Below, piece by piece: positions 45,025 to 55,166 of a stretch of 64,000 nucleotides of DNA. The stretch is from Diadema setosum. Its lineage: Eukaryota > Echinodermata > Echinoidea > Diadematoida > Diadematidae. Both the position numbers and the translations under genes were made by a program. Under the pieces are notes generated by a model. The model was not told where the DNA came from and did no database searches. It worked only from the letters and a program-made list of their open reading frames with translations. Location of the stretch: contig CM067065.1 of the NCBI GenBank assembly GCA_033980235.1, positions 29,947,155-30,011,154 on the forward strand, given 5' to 3'. The stretch's first letter is position 1. The number at the start of each line of letters is the position of its first letter.

Positions 45025-45025
45025 A
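45020..45025 (+). terminator. AATAAA overlapping the GT31 stop codon
   Basis: The hexamer includes the TAA stop (45022-45024). If used, it would give a transcript with almost no 3' UTR; a later unseen signal is more likely. Confidence 0.25.
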
Positions 45026-45512
45026 AGCCATCTCGTATGACCAAAGGCAATAATTCAATTCAACTTATTTTGCAGTATTCATTCAAAGCGGGTTTATTCA
45101 ATGACTTATTCATAGTTGCAGCGAAGCATATTACAAAAAAAAAAAAACCTTAGAGTTAGTTTACAATTGTTTGTCTTTTTAATTGCTTTTACAGAAGTGT
45201 CCAGTCCGACCTTCCGCAATAGCACGTCAACAAATTCCCGTTTTTGCTGCAAAATGTTACAGTATTTCCGTGTGTTACATGAGACATGTTTTCTTGAATA
45301 CAACTCAAAATATGCAAATTAAACATGTGACGACGAAATCGTGTGGTAAGACACCTTCCGAACAGATCACTGAAACTCCGTGAAATGAAGACTGAGTTCA
45401 TCTCAATTGTAGAGTTTAGTTAACCTAGATGGTGCATTATGGTGACTTTTCAGGGGCAGCATGGTTGGACGCTGCTACATTTTTTTTCCCTTTCAGAAGA
45501 CGATGATACTTA

Positions 45513-45740
45513 TGCCCGAATTCACGAAGGTGGTACAACCTTTGTCAATGGTTTAAACCATGGACAATGAGAGTAGTTTTGTATGGGGCGCCAAGTGTCG
45601 TATGGCCTATTATTTCGTTACGAAATGACTGTTCTCTTATGGCCCATGGTTTAAACCATGGTTTGTGTTTGATCCATGGTTTAAACCATGGACGAAGAAA
45701 TCATGGACAAAGATTGCATCACTTTCTTGAATTCGGACCT
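45513..45740. mobile_element. Foldback MITE with internal CCATGGTTTAAACCATGG palindromes
   Basis: The ends TGCCCGAATTCACGAAGG and CTTTCTTGAATTCGGACC are approximate complements, about 50 bp per arm. The body holds the 18-bp perfect palindrome CCATGGTTTAAACCATGG twice and a near copy once. Confidence 0.85.
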
Positions 45741-46419
45741 TAGTGTTTATTTCAGTAAAGACAATAGGACAACTGTGAAAGGCGTATATCTTTACATTAT
45801 CTTATTTGAATTGTGGCTGCGACCAAAGTTTGTGTTGTGAAAGCGATATATTCACGCTAAGATTCCTCAATATTCTTATTTTTTGTTTTGTCTTGTTTTA
45901 TTTTTATTTTTAAAGGGCCAAGAATTATCTTTATAAAATTTGTACTTTTCTATTTACGTGCAATTACTGTAAATGTTCAAGTTAACTTGAACTTTGTTTG
46001 GTATACCGCTGTTACCCTCGCTGGATCACCAAAGAACGTTCTTTTATAGGTAGCTGTTCTTTTGACAGCAGATTCATTTACCTAGTTTCAAATTCATTTC
46101 ACGATAATTTACACAATTTTAATAATAATGATATTTATCTCCTATATGGCGACGAGGGTGACATATCGTGGCGCCTTGTATCCAGTGGAATAGGCGCTCT
46201 GAAATATTAATTATTATTAGTAGTAATAATGGCCAAAGTGTATTTATTACAAAATAACGCCAAGACTGCATGCATCACGGAAAAACTATCAATTTCTACT
46301 TGTCACGTCAATACAAACATAAAAACAATCATACAAACAAACAAACAGAGCGCTCATTTTGAGTAAAAATATCCGCGGATATTATTGAAAGGTACACGTA
46401 CCGAGGGTCACAAGAGGGC

Positions 46420-46486
<67 letters not shown>

Positions 46487-47559
46487 TGTACGGCACTGAC
46501 AATAATGATCACCACAGTCATCTTCGTCAATGCAAATCTAAATATCAAACAAAATATTTTACACCCAGCTTTCCATCAAGCAAATTCTGTCTTGAAAAGA
46601 TCCGTATGTCGTAGCCAGGAGCACTTACAGGCCGAATAATGACACGAAACGACTGTGACCAAGATTGACACTTTTCGAACATTTCGACATACACGCCTGA
46701 CGAATCGGTTTTATCCAGACGTTTAGAACATGTCAGATGCTTAAGCATGGATCCGTGTCACAGGCGCCGTCCTAAAATCCAACGTCGTTTTCCTTTTAAT
46801 GCTCAAAATGGCTGAAAACGGACACTCGTTTGATAAAACTATAGTATTGACAACTTCTAAATATGACGTTATGCGCTCGTCACGGTGCTCATCAGACAAG
46901 AATATTATTTCACTATGCTGCACCATTGCCTTGAGTTTACGCATATGATTTATTATACTCTCTGATACCCTACTGTGAGGAAGAATGATGCGGGTTTTTT
47001 TCTTAATACTGTGCCTAATTGAGTGATCACATCTAAAATGCCGTATATAGAGTTATCCCTATATACAAGAAAATAATATTATCGTGGCAAACGGAACTTT
47101 AATTTTCGAGGGATTATGTTCATATTAATTTTTCTCCAGTAGTTCATAGACCCCGTCGGAGACATGATTTGGACGAATACAAGAGTTGGGCGTGGAACAT
47201 GCACATAATCACCCATGAAAGGAAGACGAAAATAAGAGTGAAGATTACGAAACTAACCCCGGTTGCAAAATAATCTCTGAAATTAGTCACATTTTCAGTA
47301 CCTATGTAAATATGATGATTGTTTTCACATTCCGTGGTGTGTTGTATTGTTATCGTTGAAGACTACTTTAAAGATAATATCATAAAAATTGTATATATTA
47401 TGTAATTCATGTGTAATGTCTTAGAAATGTTAACAGCGTGAACTCACGTTTATGTGTATCCTTATTTGGTATATACTCGGAAGATCCTGGATGGATATTG
47501 TTGGGTGACGAAAATGGGGAACTTCAATATAAAGGACAGGAAAAAAAAACAACGTTTAG
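45741..47559. repeat. No gene recognised; (TA)n arrays at 46421-46488
   Basis: A TA array with ACAT interruptions (46421-46488) and AAT-rich patches (46125, 46205) are present. Two adjacent 67-codon minus-strand frames at 46545-46944 have no family signature and I do not call them. Confidence 0.5.
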
Positions 47560-47730
47560 ATGAATTCACAGTTGATACATTTTTTTTTTCTCCTGCAACA
47601 ATTGCTCCGGTCGTATTTTCTCTAAGGACTGAAGGTTAGGGTTTAGGTTGTTATAGGATTTTAGGTTTAGTTTCATGTGAGGATTAGGATGAAATGTAGC
47701 GTTATGTTTGTGGGTGGAATTCATGGCTGG
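47560..47730 (+). repeat. Dispersed repeat with telomere-like GGTTAG motifs, copy 2
   Basis: CAATTGCTCCGGTCGTATTT, AAGGACTGAAGGTTAGGG and TGTGAGGATTAGG match the complement of 5500-5660 in the same order. Confidence 0.7.
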
Positions 47731-47920
47731 CTTGGCGTGCAGGTATGGGAGCAATTCTCGCACGAGCTTAATGCCATGGAACCAAGTGTGTGTTTTATTT
47801 TAATTGGTTCTAGGAAGAGTCCTTACAACAACAGTCTTCTATGGGTATTTTAAAGTGATGTACTTGATGAGACTCATTTCTTCGTAAAGTGTAAACACGC
47901 AAAACAGTTTTGTTTAGATT

Positions 47921-48282
47921 TAAAGGGGATGGCTAGTAACTGATCAGTGCGAATCAGTGGGAATGCTGGGGTGATTGTTCAAATCCTTGTGGGATTCATT
48001 TAAGAGTATATTATGATATATCTATTGTTGTGTGAAAATTATTTGCTTCAGAATGGTCTCATATTCAAGAAATGTGCAGTTTTATGTTTCCAGGTTAGCA
48101 TGCCTGTACAGTGACGGGGCATTAAACTGCACATTACTTGAACATGAGACCATTCTGAAGCAAATAATTTTCACACAACAATAGATATAATGTACTCTTA
48201 AATGAATCCCACAAGAATTGGAACAATCGTCCCCCAGCATTTCCACTGTTTCCCACTGATCAGTTACTAGCCATCCCCTTTA
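47921..48282. mobile_element. MITE family A, copy 3
   Basis: This 362-bp palindrome has both ends intact: TAAAGGGGATGGCTAGTAAC at the left and CTAGCCATCCCCTTTA at the right, with TA at both edges. It is the best reference copy of the family. Confidence 0.9.
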
Positions 48283-49240
48283 ATGAAATCTTTTGCTGAA
48301 TAACTGTAAATGACATCGACTTTATGTCAATGAATAATCATTTTTTATTACTGTTTATGAGTCATAGAAAACAATCAGTTTAACACTCAAAACATCCTTA
48401 TCCCTCATTCGAAATCAATATGTAAACGCGATTCAAGAAGATTATCGCAACATGAATTTCATGGGTTTTTAATGTTTATGAATTTCATGAGTTTTCAACG
48501 TTTGTTATCTTTAAAAGATTAACTACTGTACAACCGTCTAAAATTGAAAATCATTTCATTGTAAGAAATAACACTTGCGTATATCTTCGTCAATACCGTA
48601 ATTGCAGAATTATAGTAATAGTAATGTTTAAGGTATGAACATTTCACACGCCACAGTTCTCTCTTGATCTATAGGAACATTCTCATTTATTAGAGAAGAA
48701 TTAAGATTCATTCAACATGTCCCATAATAAACTTGTCAAGACCTGATAGCGGTAATTTACGGGAGATTGGTAAATATTCATATATTTTTTGCATCTTTTT
48801 ACCTTCCAGTTATTCTTTTTCACTGAATTTCAGGACTTTCAGGTGTGTTTGAAATTGTAACTCTTTTATAGATTTTGTACGTTCTGTTATTTCACTATGA
48901 TCAATGAATGCATTACCAAAAAGAAAATAGATCTAAGAAGGAGACCCCCCCCCCATGGAATTTTCCTTGACGTTAACACTGTCACGACTGTGTTGTGATT
49001 TTCGATCTGCTTCTTTTTACAAGCTTTTTATTGTCGGGGCAACAAACTGTTGAGAATAAAGTAACTTTTTCAACGTGTACAATTGCCTGTTGATTTCGTT
49101 TGGTTGTTTCTTTCTTTCTTTCCAATGTCGGACACTTGTCTTTAATGAAAACGTTAATGCAATAAAGCGCTGAACAATGATGAATAAATAAAGACATTAA
49201 CATAGCCTTTACTGTTATGGTGTGCATACACTTGGATATT
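48283..49240. other. No gene recognised
   Basis: AT-rich unrecognised sequence with a C9 run at about 48946. Confidence 0.45.
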
Positions 49241-49345
49241 GAAGATTATATATAATATATAATATATAATATATGATATGTAATATATAATATATGATAA
49301 TATATATATATATATATACATATCATATATAATCTTCAAAGTATA
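49240..49345. repeat. AT-rich palindromic TATAATATA array
   Basis: Repeated ATATAATAT units are followed by (TA)n. The flanking GAAGATTATATATAATATAT and ATATCATATATAATCTTC can pair, so the whole tract can fold back. Confidence 0.75.
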
Positions 49346-49371
49346 TGTTTTATATACATACTTTATATAAT

Positions 49372-49375
49372 GATG

Positions 49376-49412
<37 letters not shown>

Positions 49413-49772
49413 TAATAATAATAATTGCATTTATATGGCGCTTCATACTGGCGTTCCAAGCGCACTGGTGCTATTCATACAAAAAGACTAGAAAACACAA
49501 TAACATGAACAAAACCAGCATCTTAACAGTAACAAAAGAAGAAGAAACAAACTACATATGATACAGTGATACAATAATTGATGACTGACTGTGTGCGCCT
49601 CCAGGAAAAAAAAAACAACAACAACAACCCCAAACTGATTAAACAGGTGAGTTTTGAGATGAGTTTTAAATGATTCAACAGAATGATGAGGCATTCTGAA
49701 TATAAAGAGGGAGTTTATTCCAAAGGGTGGGGGCAATGGAAGAGAAGGCTCGGTCACCATATAATAATATGT
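49372..49772 (-). mobile_element. LINE 3' fragment with (ATT)n tail
   Basis: On the minus strand GDRAFSSIAPTLWNKLPLYI, SVESFKTHLKTHLF (RT C-terminus, about 49760-49650) and a short 3' region ending GCGCCATATAAATGC precede an ATT array at 49425-49372. The 5' side is cut by the foldback element at 49773. Confidence 0.8.
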
Positions 49773-49992
49773 AGAAGACGGAGTCTCGAGTACGCCATTT
49801 GAATAGTTCTAACAAAGTTTTTATGAACAAAATTTTCAGCCGCCTCGGGCCTTCATCGGTGTATACAAAAGAGGCCAAAGGCGGGCCGGAAATTTTGTTG
49901 ATAAAAACCTTGTTGGGACTGTAAATGGCGTACTCGAGACTTTTACTTCTTATTACAACATTCAAAGTCCAACACGTAGAAAACTCCAGAAC
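49773..49992. mobile_element. Foldback element with GTCTCGAGTACGCCATT ends, copy 1
   Basis: The left part GAGTCTCGAGTACGCCATTT and right part AAATGGCGTACTCGAGAC are perfect complements over 18 bases, and weaker pairing continues through GTTTTTAT and AAAATTT. A related copy is at 52560-52791, and homology extends about 45 bp past the right arm. Confidence 0.85.
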
Positions 49993-50000
49993 CTGTATAT

Positions 50001-50232
50001 GAAGAGTTTGTTCGCAAAAACCGAAAAGTCCATTTTTGAAGACTATGAAGTACGGTCTCTGTCATAAAGTACAAAATAATACATTTTAAATGATAAATAA
50101 TTGGTCACTACATAAAGGTACATTTTTGAAGTTATGGTCAAAAAAAGCAAAAACTTTCTTATTGTTCTCTTTATTTTTCTTGACGTCCATTTGGCAAATA
50201 TGGACTTATCGGTTTTTGCGAACAAACTCTTC
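50001..50232. mobile_element. GAAGAG foldback element, copy 2
   Basis: GAAGAGTTTGTTCGCAAAAA at the left mirrors TTTTTGCGAACAAACTCTTC at the right exactly over 20 bases, continuing into a CCGA..AAGTCCAT pairing. TATAT sequence flanks both ends. Confidence 0.85.
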
Positions 50233-50279
<47 letters not shown>

Positions 50280-50282
50280 CGT

Positions 50283-50353
<71 letters not shown>
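50233..50353. repeat. (TA)n microsatellite
   Basis: About 120 bp of TA dinucleotides with a few G, C or phase breaks. Confidence 0.96.
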
Positions 50354-50356
<3 letters not shown>

Positions 50357-50399
50357 TGGAATGCACTTGGCCCTTTGAACATGAAAATATCAAAAGAGA

Positions 50400-50552
50400 G
50401 CCTTATTCTGGATTGTAGGCCTACCTTGTTTTATTTTATATCCCAAGGCACAAGGTCTGGGGCACAAAAAAAAAGAGCTTCTAGGCAATGGCTGACGAGG
50501 GTGTTCCACCCCATGAGTGGAAAATAAAAATTGAATTGAATTGAATTGAAGT
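50400..50552 (+). mobile_element. Plus-strand retroposon 3' end with (TTGAA)n tail
   Basis: CCCATGAGTGGAAAATAAAAATTGAATTG marks the junction, and the array runs to about 50550. The upstream body (TGGGGCACAAAAA region) is too short to classify, but the tail matches the LINE family on the other strand. Confidence 0.55.
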
Positions 50553-50822
50553 TAAGGACACTACGCCCTCTGATGTGTAACCCCACTCTCACAGCTCATT
50601 AATGGACAATTGAGAATAAACGATGTGGACAATGGGTGTCATTGGGGATGTTTGTAATATATTGCAATCGAATTGACTGACCCTGTCAAGCACTATGAGG
50701 TTGTACTGTGTGGCTGGTGGATTGTAGTCGCCTCCTCCGAGGAAATATGTTTTAGCCAGGTGCGTTGGACTGATTTTTTGTTTGCTTGTTTTTTGTTTTT
50801 TGTCTGTCTGCTGGCAAAATAA

Positions 50823-51010
50823 TTTTCATTTCATTTCATTTCATTTCATTTTCTTCTCCTTTTTCCAACAGAACATAACACGGTATAAATTAGGAATCAT
50901 ATCACAATCGGTACATACATCTTGCAAATGATATCAAATGATACAATAATAAAGTTACATGCATGTATACGCAAAAAAATACAAGGTTATGTTTCAGTTG
51001 GAAAAAAATT
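50823..51010 (-). mobile_element. LINE 3' untranslated fragment with (ATGAA)n tail
   Basis: A TTTCA array at 50825-50852 is followed by CTTTTTCCAACAGAACATAAC and TACAAGGTTATGTTTCAGTTG. These match the 3' UTR of the LINE at 21433 (CTTTTTCCAACAAATCATAAC, ACAAGGTCATGCTTCAGTTG). The body is the same and the tail pentamer differs. Confidence 0.8.
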
Positions 51011-51349
51011 CTGAAAGTTAAGGGTTGTATGCAATTTCATGAAATCTTGATACCGACACCAGGACTGAACTTTGGTAGTGATCAGGATCGATGTCAAGAT
51101 CCATGATTTTAAAAAAAAAAATAATAATAATAATAAGGGGAAAAAAATGGTAAGATTCTTCATCATCAGAATGGCACCATTATGAACACTAGATGGCGTG
51201 CTTGCTTTTGTGGCTCTCAGAGCCATTGTGCTATTGGCCAGAAAGTATCATGGCATAGGCAGTAACGACTAGTTAGCGGTGAGGAGAGTATGTTTTGACT
51301 GTCAATATAGTGTAGTCTATATATATATATATATATAATATGTAAATAT

Positions 51350-51425
51350 GAAGAGCTTGCTTCTAAAAGGCGATAAATACATCATTTTTTCAATGGATTT
51401 AGTGCCTTTTGGAAGCAAACTCTTC
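51350..51425. repeat. GAAGAG foldback element, copy 3
   Basis: GAAGAGCTTGCTTCTAAAAG pairs with CCTTTTGGAAGCAAACTCTTC over a 76-bp span. TA-rich DNA lies on both sides (51320-51340 and 51425-51480). Confidence 0.8.
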
Positions 51426-51892
51426 AATATATATCTGTATATATATTTATATTTATATATTTCATATACATTTTATATATAGGATGGAAATCACAATATG
51501 GGTGAAAATGAGCTGCATGGCGGAGGTCTCCACTCTCTCCCAAGTGCTTTTCTAGCTGCTACATTTGTTTTTGTTTTTGTTTTTCAAATTAATGCATGGT
51601 GCATGACGTACTGTGTCAAGAACAGATGATACTAATGTATAATGTAACTGATGTTATCCTATGGTGGTGGGGGTGGTGGTGGTGGGGGTGATTAACAACC
51701 AGAGTTGGAAAAGAGAGGGTATTTATTAGGGGAAAGGGACCGTGTGGATCATCGCGGCCATTACTGATGTGTGCAGGAAAAAAAAACAAAAAACACCTCA
51801 TCAATAAAATATTGTGGCTGTAAGTTGGACAGCGCCACCTATAGGTGCTAGTATTCAGTGAGTGAATTGGGTTTAGAGCAGGCAGGTCCTAA

Positions 51893-52090
51893 AAATAATG
51901 ATATGGTCCTAATCACCCAGGTTAGCCTCTTCTGTGTTAGCACTGCAGCTCTACCACAGAGCCCTACCATTATCATCACCCTAGCATTGCCAAGTACTAA
52001 TTTATGCACACAGGTCGTGGGTAATTTCACGGGTAAACATATCTTCTCTGAGCACTAAGTAAGACTTGAACTCGGGACCTCCTTTTGAAA
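51893..52090 (-). repeat. tRNA-derived SINE, partial copy
   Basis: On the minus strand GGAGGTCCCGAGTTCAAGTC resembles the B-box end of the tRNA head. The TTACCCACGACCTGTGTGCA body and GGTGATGATAATGGTAGGGC follow, as in the other copies. The A-box part is missing or diverged. Confidence 0.6.
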
Positions 52091-52559
52091 TCTAGAGAAT
52101 ATTTACACCGTATCACAATGTCCTCCACAAGGAGGCAGTGCCATACGGAGAATATCATGATTGTATTGGAACTGTATGGCACTGGAAATATGATGCATTT
52201 AAAATGCCCCAACAGGGATTACGAGGTAATGATTCAGGGCATCTGAAATTGGTGTCAAACTTTTGATCTTAATATGAAATATTTTCCTCGTCCGAAATTT
52301 TCAGCTGTTAGCAATGCAGCCTTTATCAGCGGAATGACCCACTGGAGACATTAACAATGTCTCCACTGTACATATACTTGGATATGATAATGAAAACAAA
52401 CAAAGGGAAAACTGCCCAGAAACGATTACAAAATCGTGAAACCTTTGATTTTTCAGTATATAAATTGTGTATATATTTACAATCATTATTTATGTACATA
52501 TATACATATACATTTTATATACATATATAGGCATATATAAAGTATAGTGTATAAGTATA

Positions 52560-52791
52560 TAGAAGGAGTCTCGAGTACGCCATTATTGAATAGTTCAAAC
52601 AAGGTTTTCATTCACAAAATTTTTGGCCCGCCTCGGGCCTTCGTCTATGTCGTCAGTCTCCCTATGTAAAGAATGCCAAAGGGGGCCAAATTTTTTGTTG
52701 ATAAAAACCTTCTTGGAACTACAAATGGAGTACTCGGGACTCCTTCTACTTGTAATAATATTCGAAGTCCAACACGTGGAAAATTCCAAGA
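52560..52791. mobile_element. Foldback element with GTCTCGAGTACGCCATT ends, copy 2
   Basis: The left AGAAGGAGTCTCGAGTACGC mirrors the right GAGTACTCGGGACTCCTTCT. The trailing CGAAGTCCAACACGTGGAAA equals the extension seen in copy 1, so the true element is longer than its inverted repeat. Confidence 0.85.
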
Positions 52792-52870
52792 TTTATGGTG
52801 AGATATAACGTATTGACTCCAAGAAGAAATGAAAAAAAAAATGAACTATAGTATAATGCATTTTGGCCGA

Positions 52871-53062
52871 TTTGGGGGAGGACCCTGCCATTATCATTAC
52901 TCAAGCGTTGCCAGGTACCCATTTCTAAACCTGGGTCGAGAGGGACATGGTGGGTAAAAACATTTTGTCCAAAGACGTAAGCACTGGGCGGGAATGGAAC
53001 TCGGATCCTGCGATTGGGAGTCGGGAATCGTATCTACCACTCCACTGCAACAGCGCCCCCAC
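52871..53062 (-). repeat. tRNA-derived SINE, copy 2
   Basis: The minus-strand head GGGGGCGCTGTTGCAGTGGA has an A-box-like AGTGG. GAGTTCCATTCCCG is a near-consensus B box. The body has TTTTTACCCACCATGTCCC and ends AATGATAATGGCAGGG, which puts its order beyond doubt relative to 5996-6225. Confidence 0.82.
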
Positions 53063-53222
53063 ACATGTATTGTGATGTATTACGATGTCTGCAACAACAA
53101 CAACAACAACAAAAGAAAGAAAGAAAAGAAAAAGAAAACAGCAGAAGAATTAGATATTCGATGACCAACAGGCAAATAGACCTACAGTGTAATGCAAACA
53201 TTTAAACCAAAGTGACTATCTT

Positions 53223-53310
53223 TTAACCCACTGAAGATCAATCCCAAATATACATGGGCAGGTGTCTATGGGAAATGCGTGTAGTAGCAAAATCAGCCTC
53301 AGTGGGTTAA
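53223..53310. mobile_element. Tiny piggyBac-like MITE, TTAA-flanked
   Basis: TTAA then CCCACTGAAG at the left, CCTCAGTGGG then TTAA at the right, spanning 88 bp. A TTAA target with CCC/GGG ends is the piggyBac signature. Confidence 0.72.
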
Positions 53311-54203
53311 AGGAACTAGGAAGATCTGCATGAAGATGTTTACAACTTGATACCAACTTTACTGCAGCTGATACCTCACTACCACTCAATGTATGTTCAA
53401 ATTAAAAATGGAAATATACGGGAATGGAAATGATTCTTAAAGACACACACAAAAAAAAAACGAAGAAAAGAAAAGAAACTGAGAAAATTGAGAATAGTGA
53501 GATTATCCTTGTTGGGATCATCTCCTTTAATAGCACACGTAGTTGTTGTCCTACTTGTGACAGGAATGAATGCATATGACCTACCTGCCCGAGTGTATGT
53601 ACACAGACTATCATGTACGTTGTAATTATTTTGCCTGGGTTATTTTGCCATAACAGCATTTCTAATCATCCCCCAACCAACTGGTACGAAATTGCCGCCA
53701 CTGGCAACTGCTTTTCATGGGATTGCCCAAAACTTTATAAATTCATAGCTTTGCACAGATATTGTCCTAGTTTTTTTGACCATTCCCATGGTAAGACATT
53801 CAGAAGTCCCCCAGCAGTCAGTCCAACCATTTCCAGCCATTTTTTTTGTTTTTTTTTTAATATGGTTAGCCTCTCACACTGATGTGAGCCAGGCCCCCGG
53901 GAGACTGTGAACGCGCGATGTTACTGACCGTACATTATTTAACAAGAGGCCAACCAACAAAATGTACATTTTTTTTTCTTTTGTCTATGATAACACCACC
54001 CACATTATACTCATAGTTATAGATTTTGCGAAGTAATGGCTGTAATTTGTAGTGCAAAATCCAAAACAATGAAGACACGAAAATGTTTGACGGAATGTGT
54101 CAATATAGGCCATATTCTAGAAACGATAAAAGCTTTAGTATTAGAGCGAGTGTGCACGATTTGATCTGAAACGCTGAGACCTGTGTGCATGTTCCACTAT
54201 ATT
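53311..54203. other. No gene recognised
   Basis: Unrecognised sequence with short A and T runs. Confidence 0.45.
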
Positions 54204-54354
54204 ACCCTTTTGCAAAGGCGTCTCGTGGTAGACTCGCTTACGGCGGGCGGTGGGCTCGGGAGCACAGAGCGATGGGATGTCTCGCAGCTCGCCGGTCGCG
54301 CGCTGTGTGTGCGTGTGCTATATTAATAGCGAGCTGCCTTCGCAAAAGGATAAT
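54204..54354. mobile_element. GC-rich hairpin element, 151 bp
   Basis: The ends ATTACCCTTTTGCAAAGGCG and CTGCCTTCGCAAAAGGATAAT are near complements, while the middle is CpG-rich. A short non-autonomous element is likely. Confidence 0.65.
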
Positions 54355-54977
54355 GATTAATTAATCGTAAATGGTTGCCACGTAAATCAAATTTATGTCT
54401 TTAGTAAGATAGTGAAAGTCGTATGATACAGATAGTGGGGGTTCCCTGCGTAGTCCTGGTTCCCCTGTGCGACCCCAGGTCAACTGTGCTGAGCATGAAT
54501 ACCTTCATCATAACCAGGGAGGGGCTCTTCCACCTCCCTGATCATATAGCTACGACACTGCAGTCACACTCCACAGTGTAAAGCTGTCTTTTCGGGTCAA
54601 CTTTTGCTGTCCACATGTATGGCTCAGGCAGCGTGGACGTATACATACTGTTCAGTGGCTCTATAACAATAATAGTTCTTTAGACAAGCCGTCGTTGGGC
54701 TGAGACACATCTTTACCTGTCCAGGCTTCTACTCTCATGCACGCATCACCCATCAAATTAATGTTGCGCAACAACACTGCATCGGGGGAAATTACGATAT
54801 CCACCAGCCTTTAGCATGTTTGGGGGAATCCCCGTTCGCATGCGCACTGCGCGCGCTTTCTACACACACAGTGGCATTACCAAGGGTATGACTCACAGAC
54901 TCAAAAAGTATTGATGTCATGGATGAGCCACTTGTGTACGCAACCCAAGCAACGCACGAGTCCGTCGTTGGATGTAA

Positions 54978-54985
54978 TATAAAAG
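54978..54985 (+). promoter_or_regulatory. TATA box of the Ig-domain gene
   Basis: TATAAAAG lies 124 bp upstream of the predicted start codon at 55109, which would put transcription start near 55010 and give a leader of about 100 bases. Confidence 0.5.
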
Positions 54986-55108
54986 GTGCTGACTTCAACT
55001 CCTGCAAGTCAGTTCTGAAATCTCTCGAGAGAAAGTCCCGAAGAAGAATCCTCCCGAAAATTGCTAGCTCCACGATTCTAAGAGCCCATATTACACCAAG
55101 TGTAGACA

Positions 55109-55166
55109 ATGGCATGCCTAGCACAGTCTTTAAGTGTAATTCTGTGTGTGATGATCATCTCACAGG
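55109..55166 (+). CDS. Ig-domain gene, exon 1 (signal peptide)
   Basis: ATG follows an in-frame TAG two codons upstream (55103-55105), fixing the start. Nineteen codons with the core SLSVILCVMIIS are followed by one base and a GTAAGT donor at 55167. The longer open frame in another phase across this place is a shadow. Confidence 0.72.

Noticed and set aside
46545..46944. Two adjacent 67-codon minus-strand frames
   Set aside because: They are in different phases, have no splice signals between them, and show no recognisable domain.
49675..49965. 96-codon minus-strand frame resembling the one at 52595-52789
   Set aside because: The shared protein-like stretch comes from the two copies of a foldback DNA element; it is not a conserved gene.
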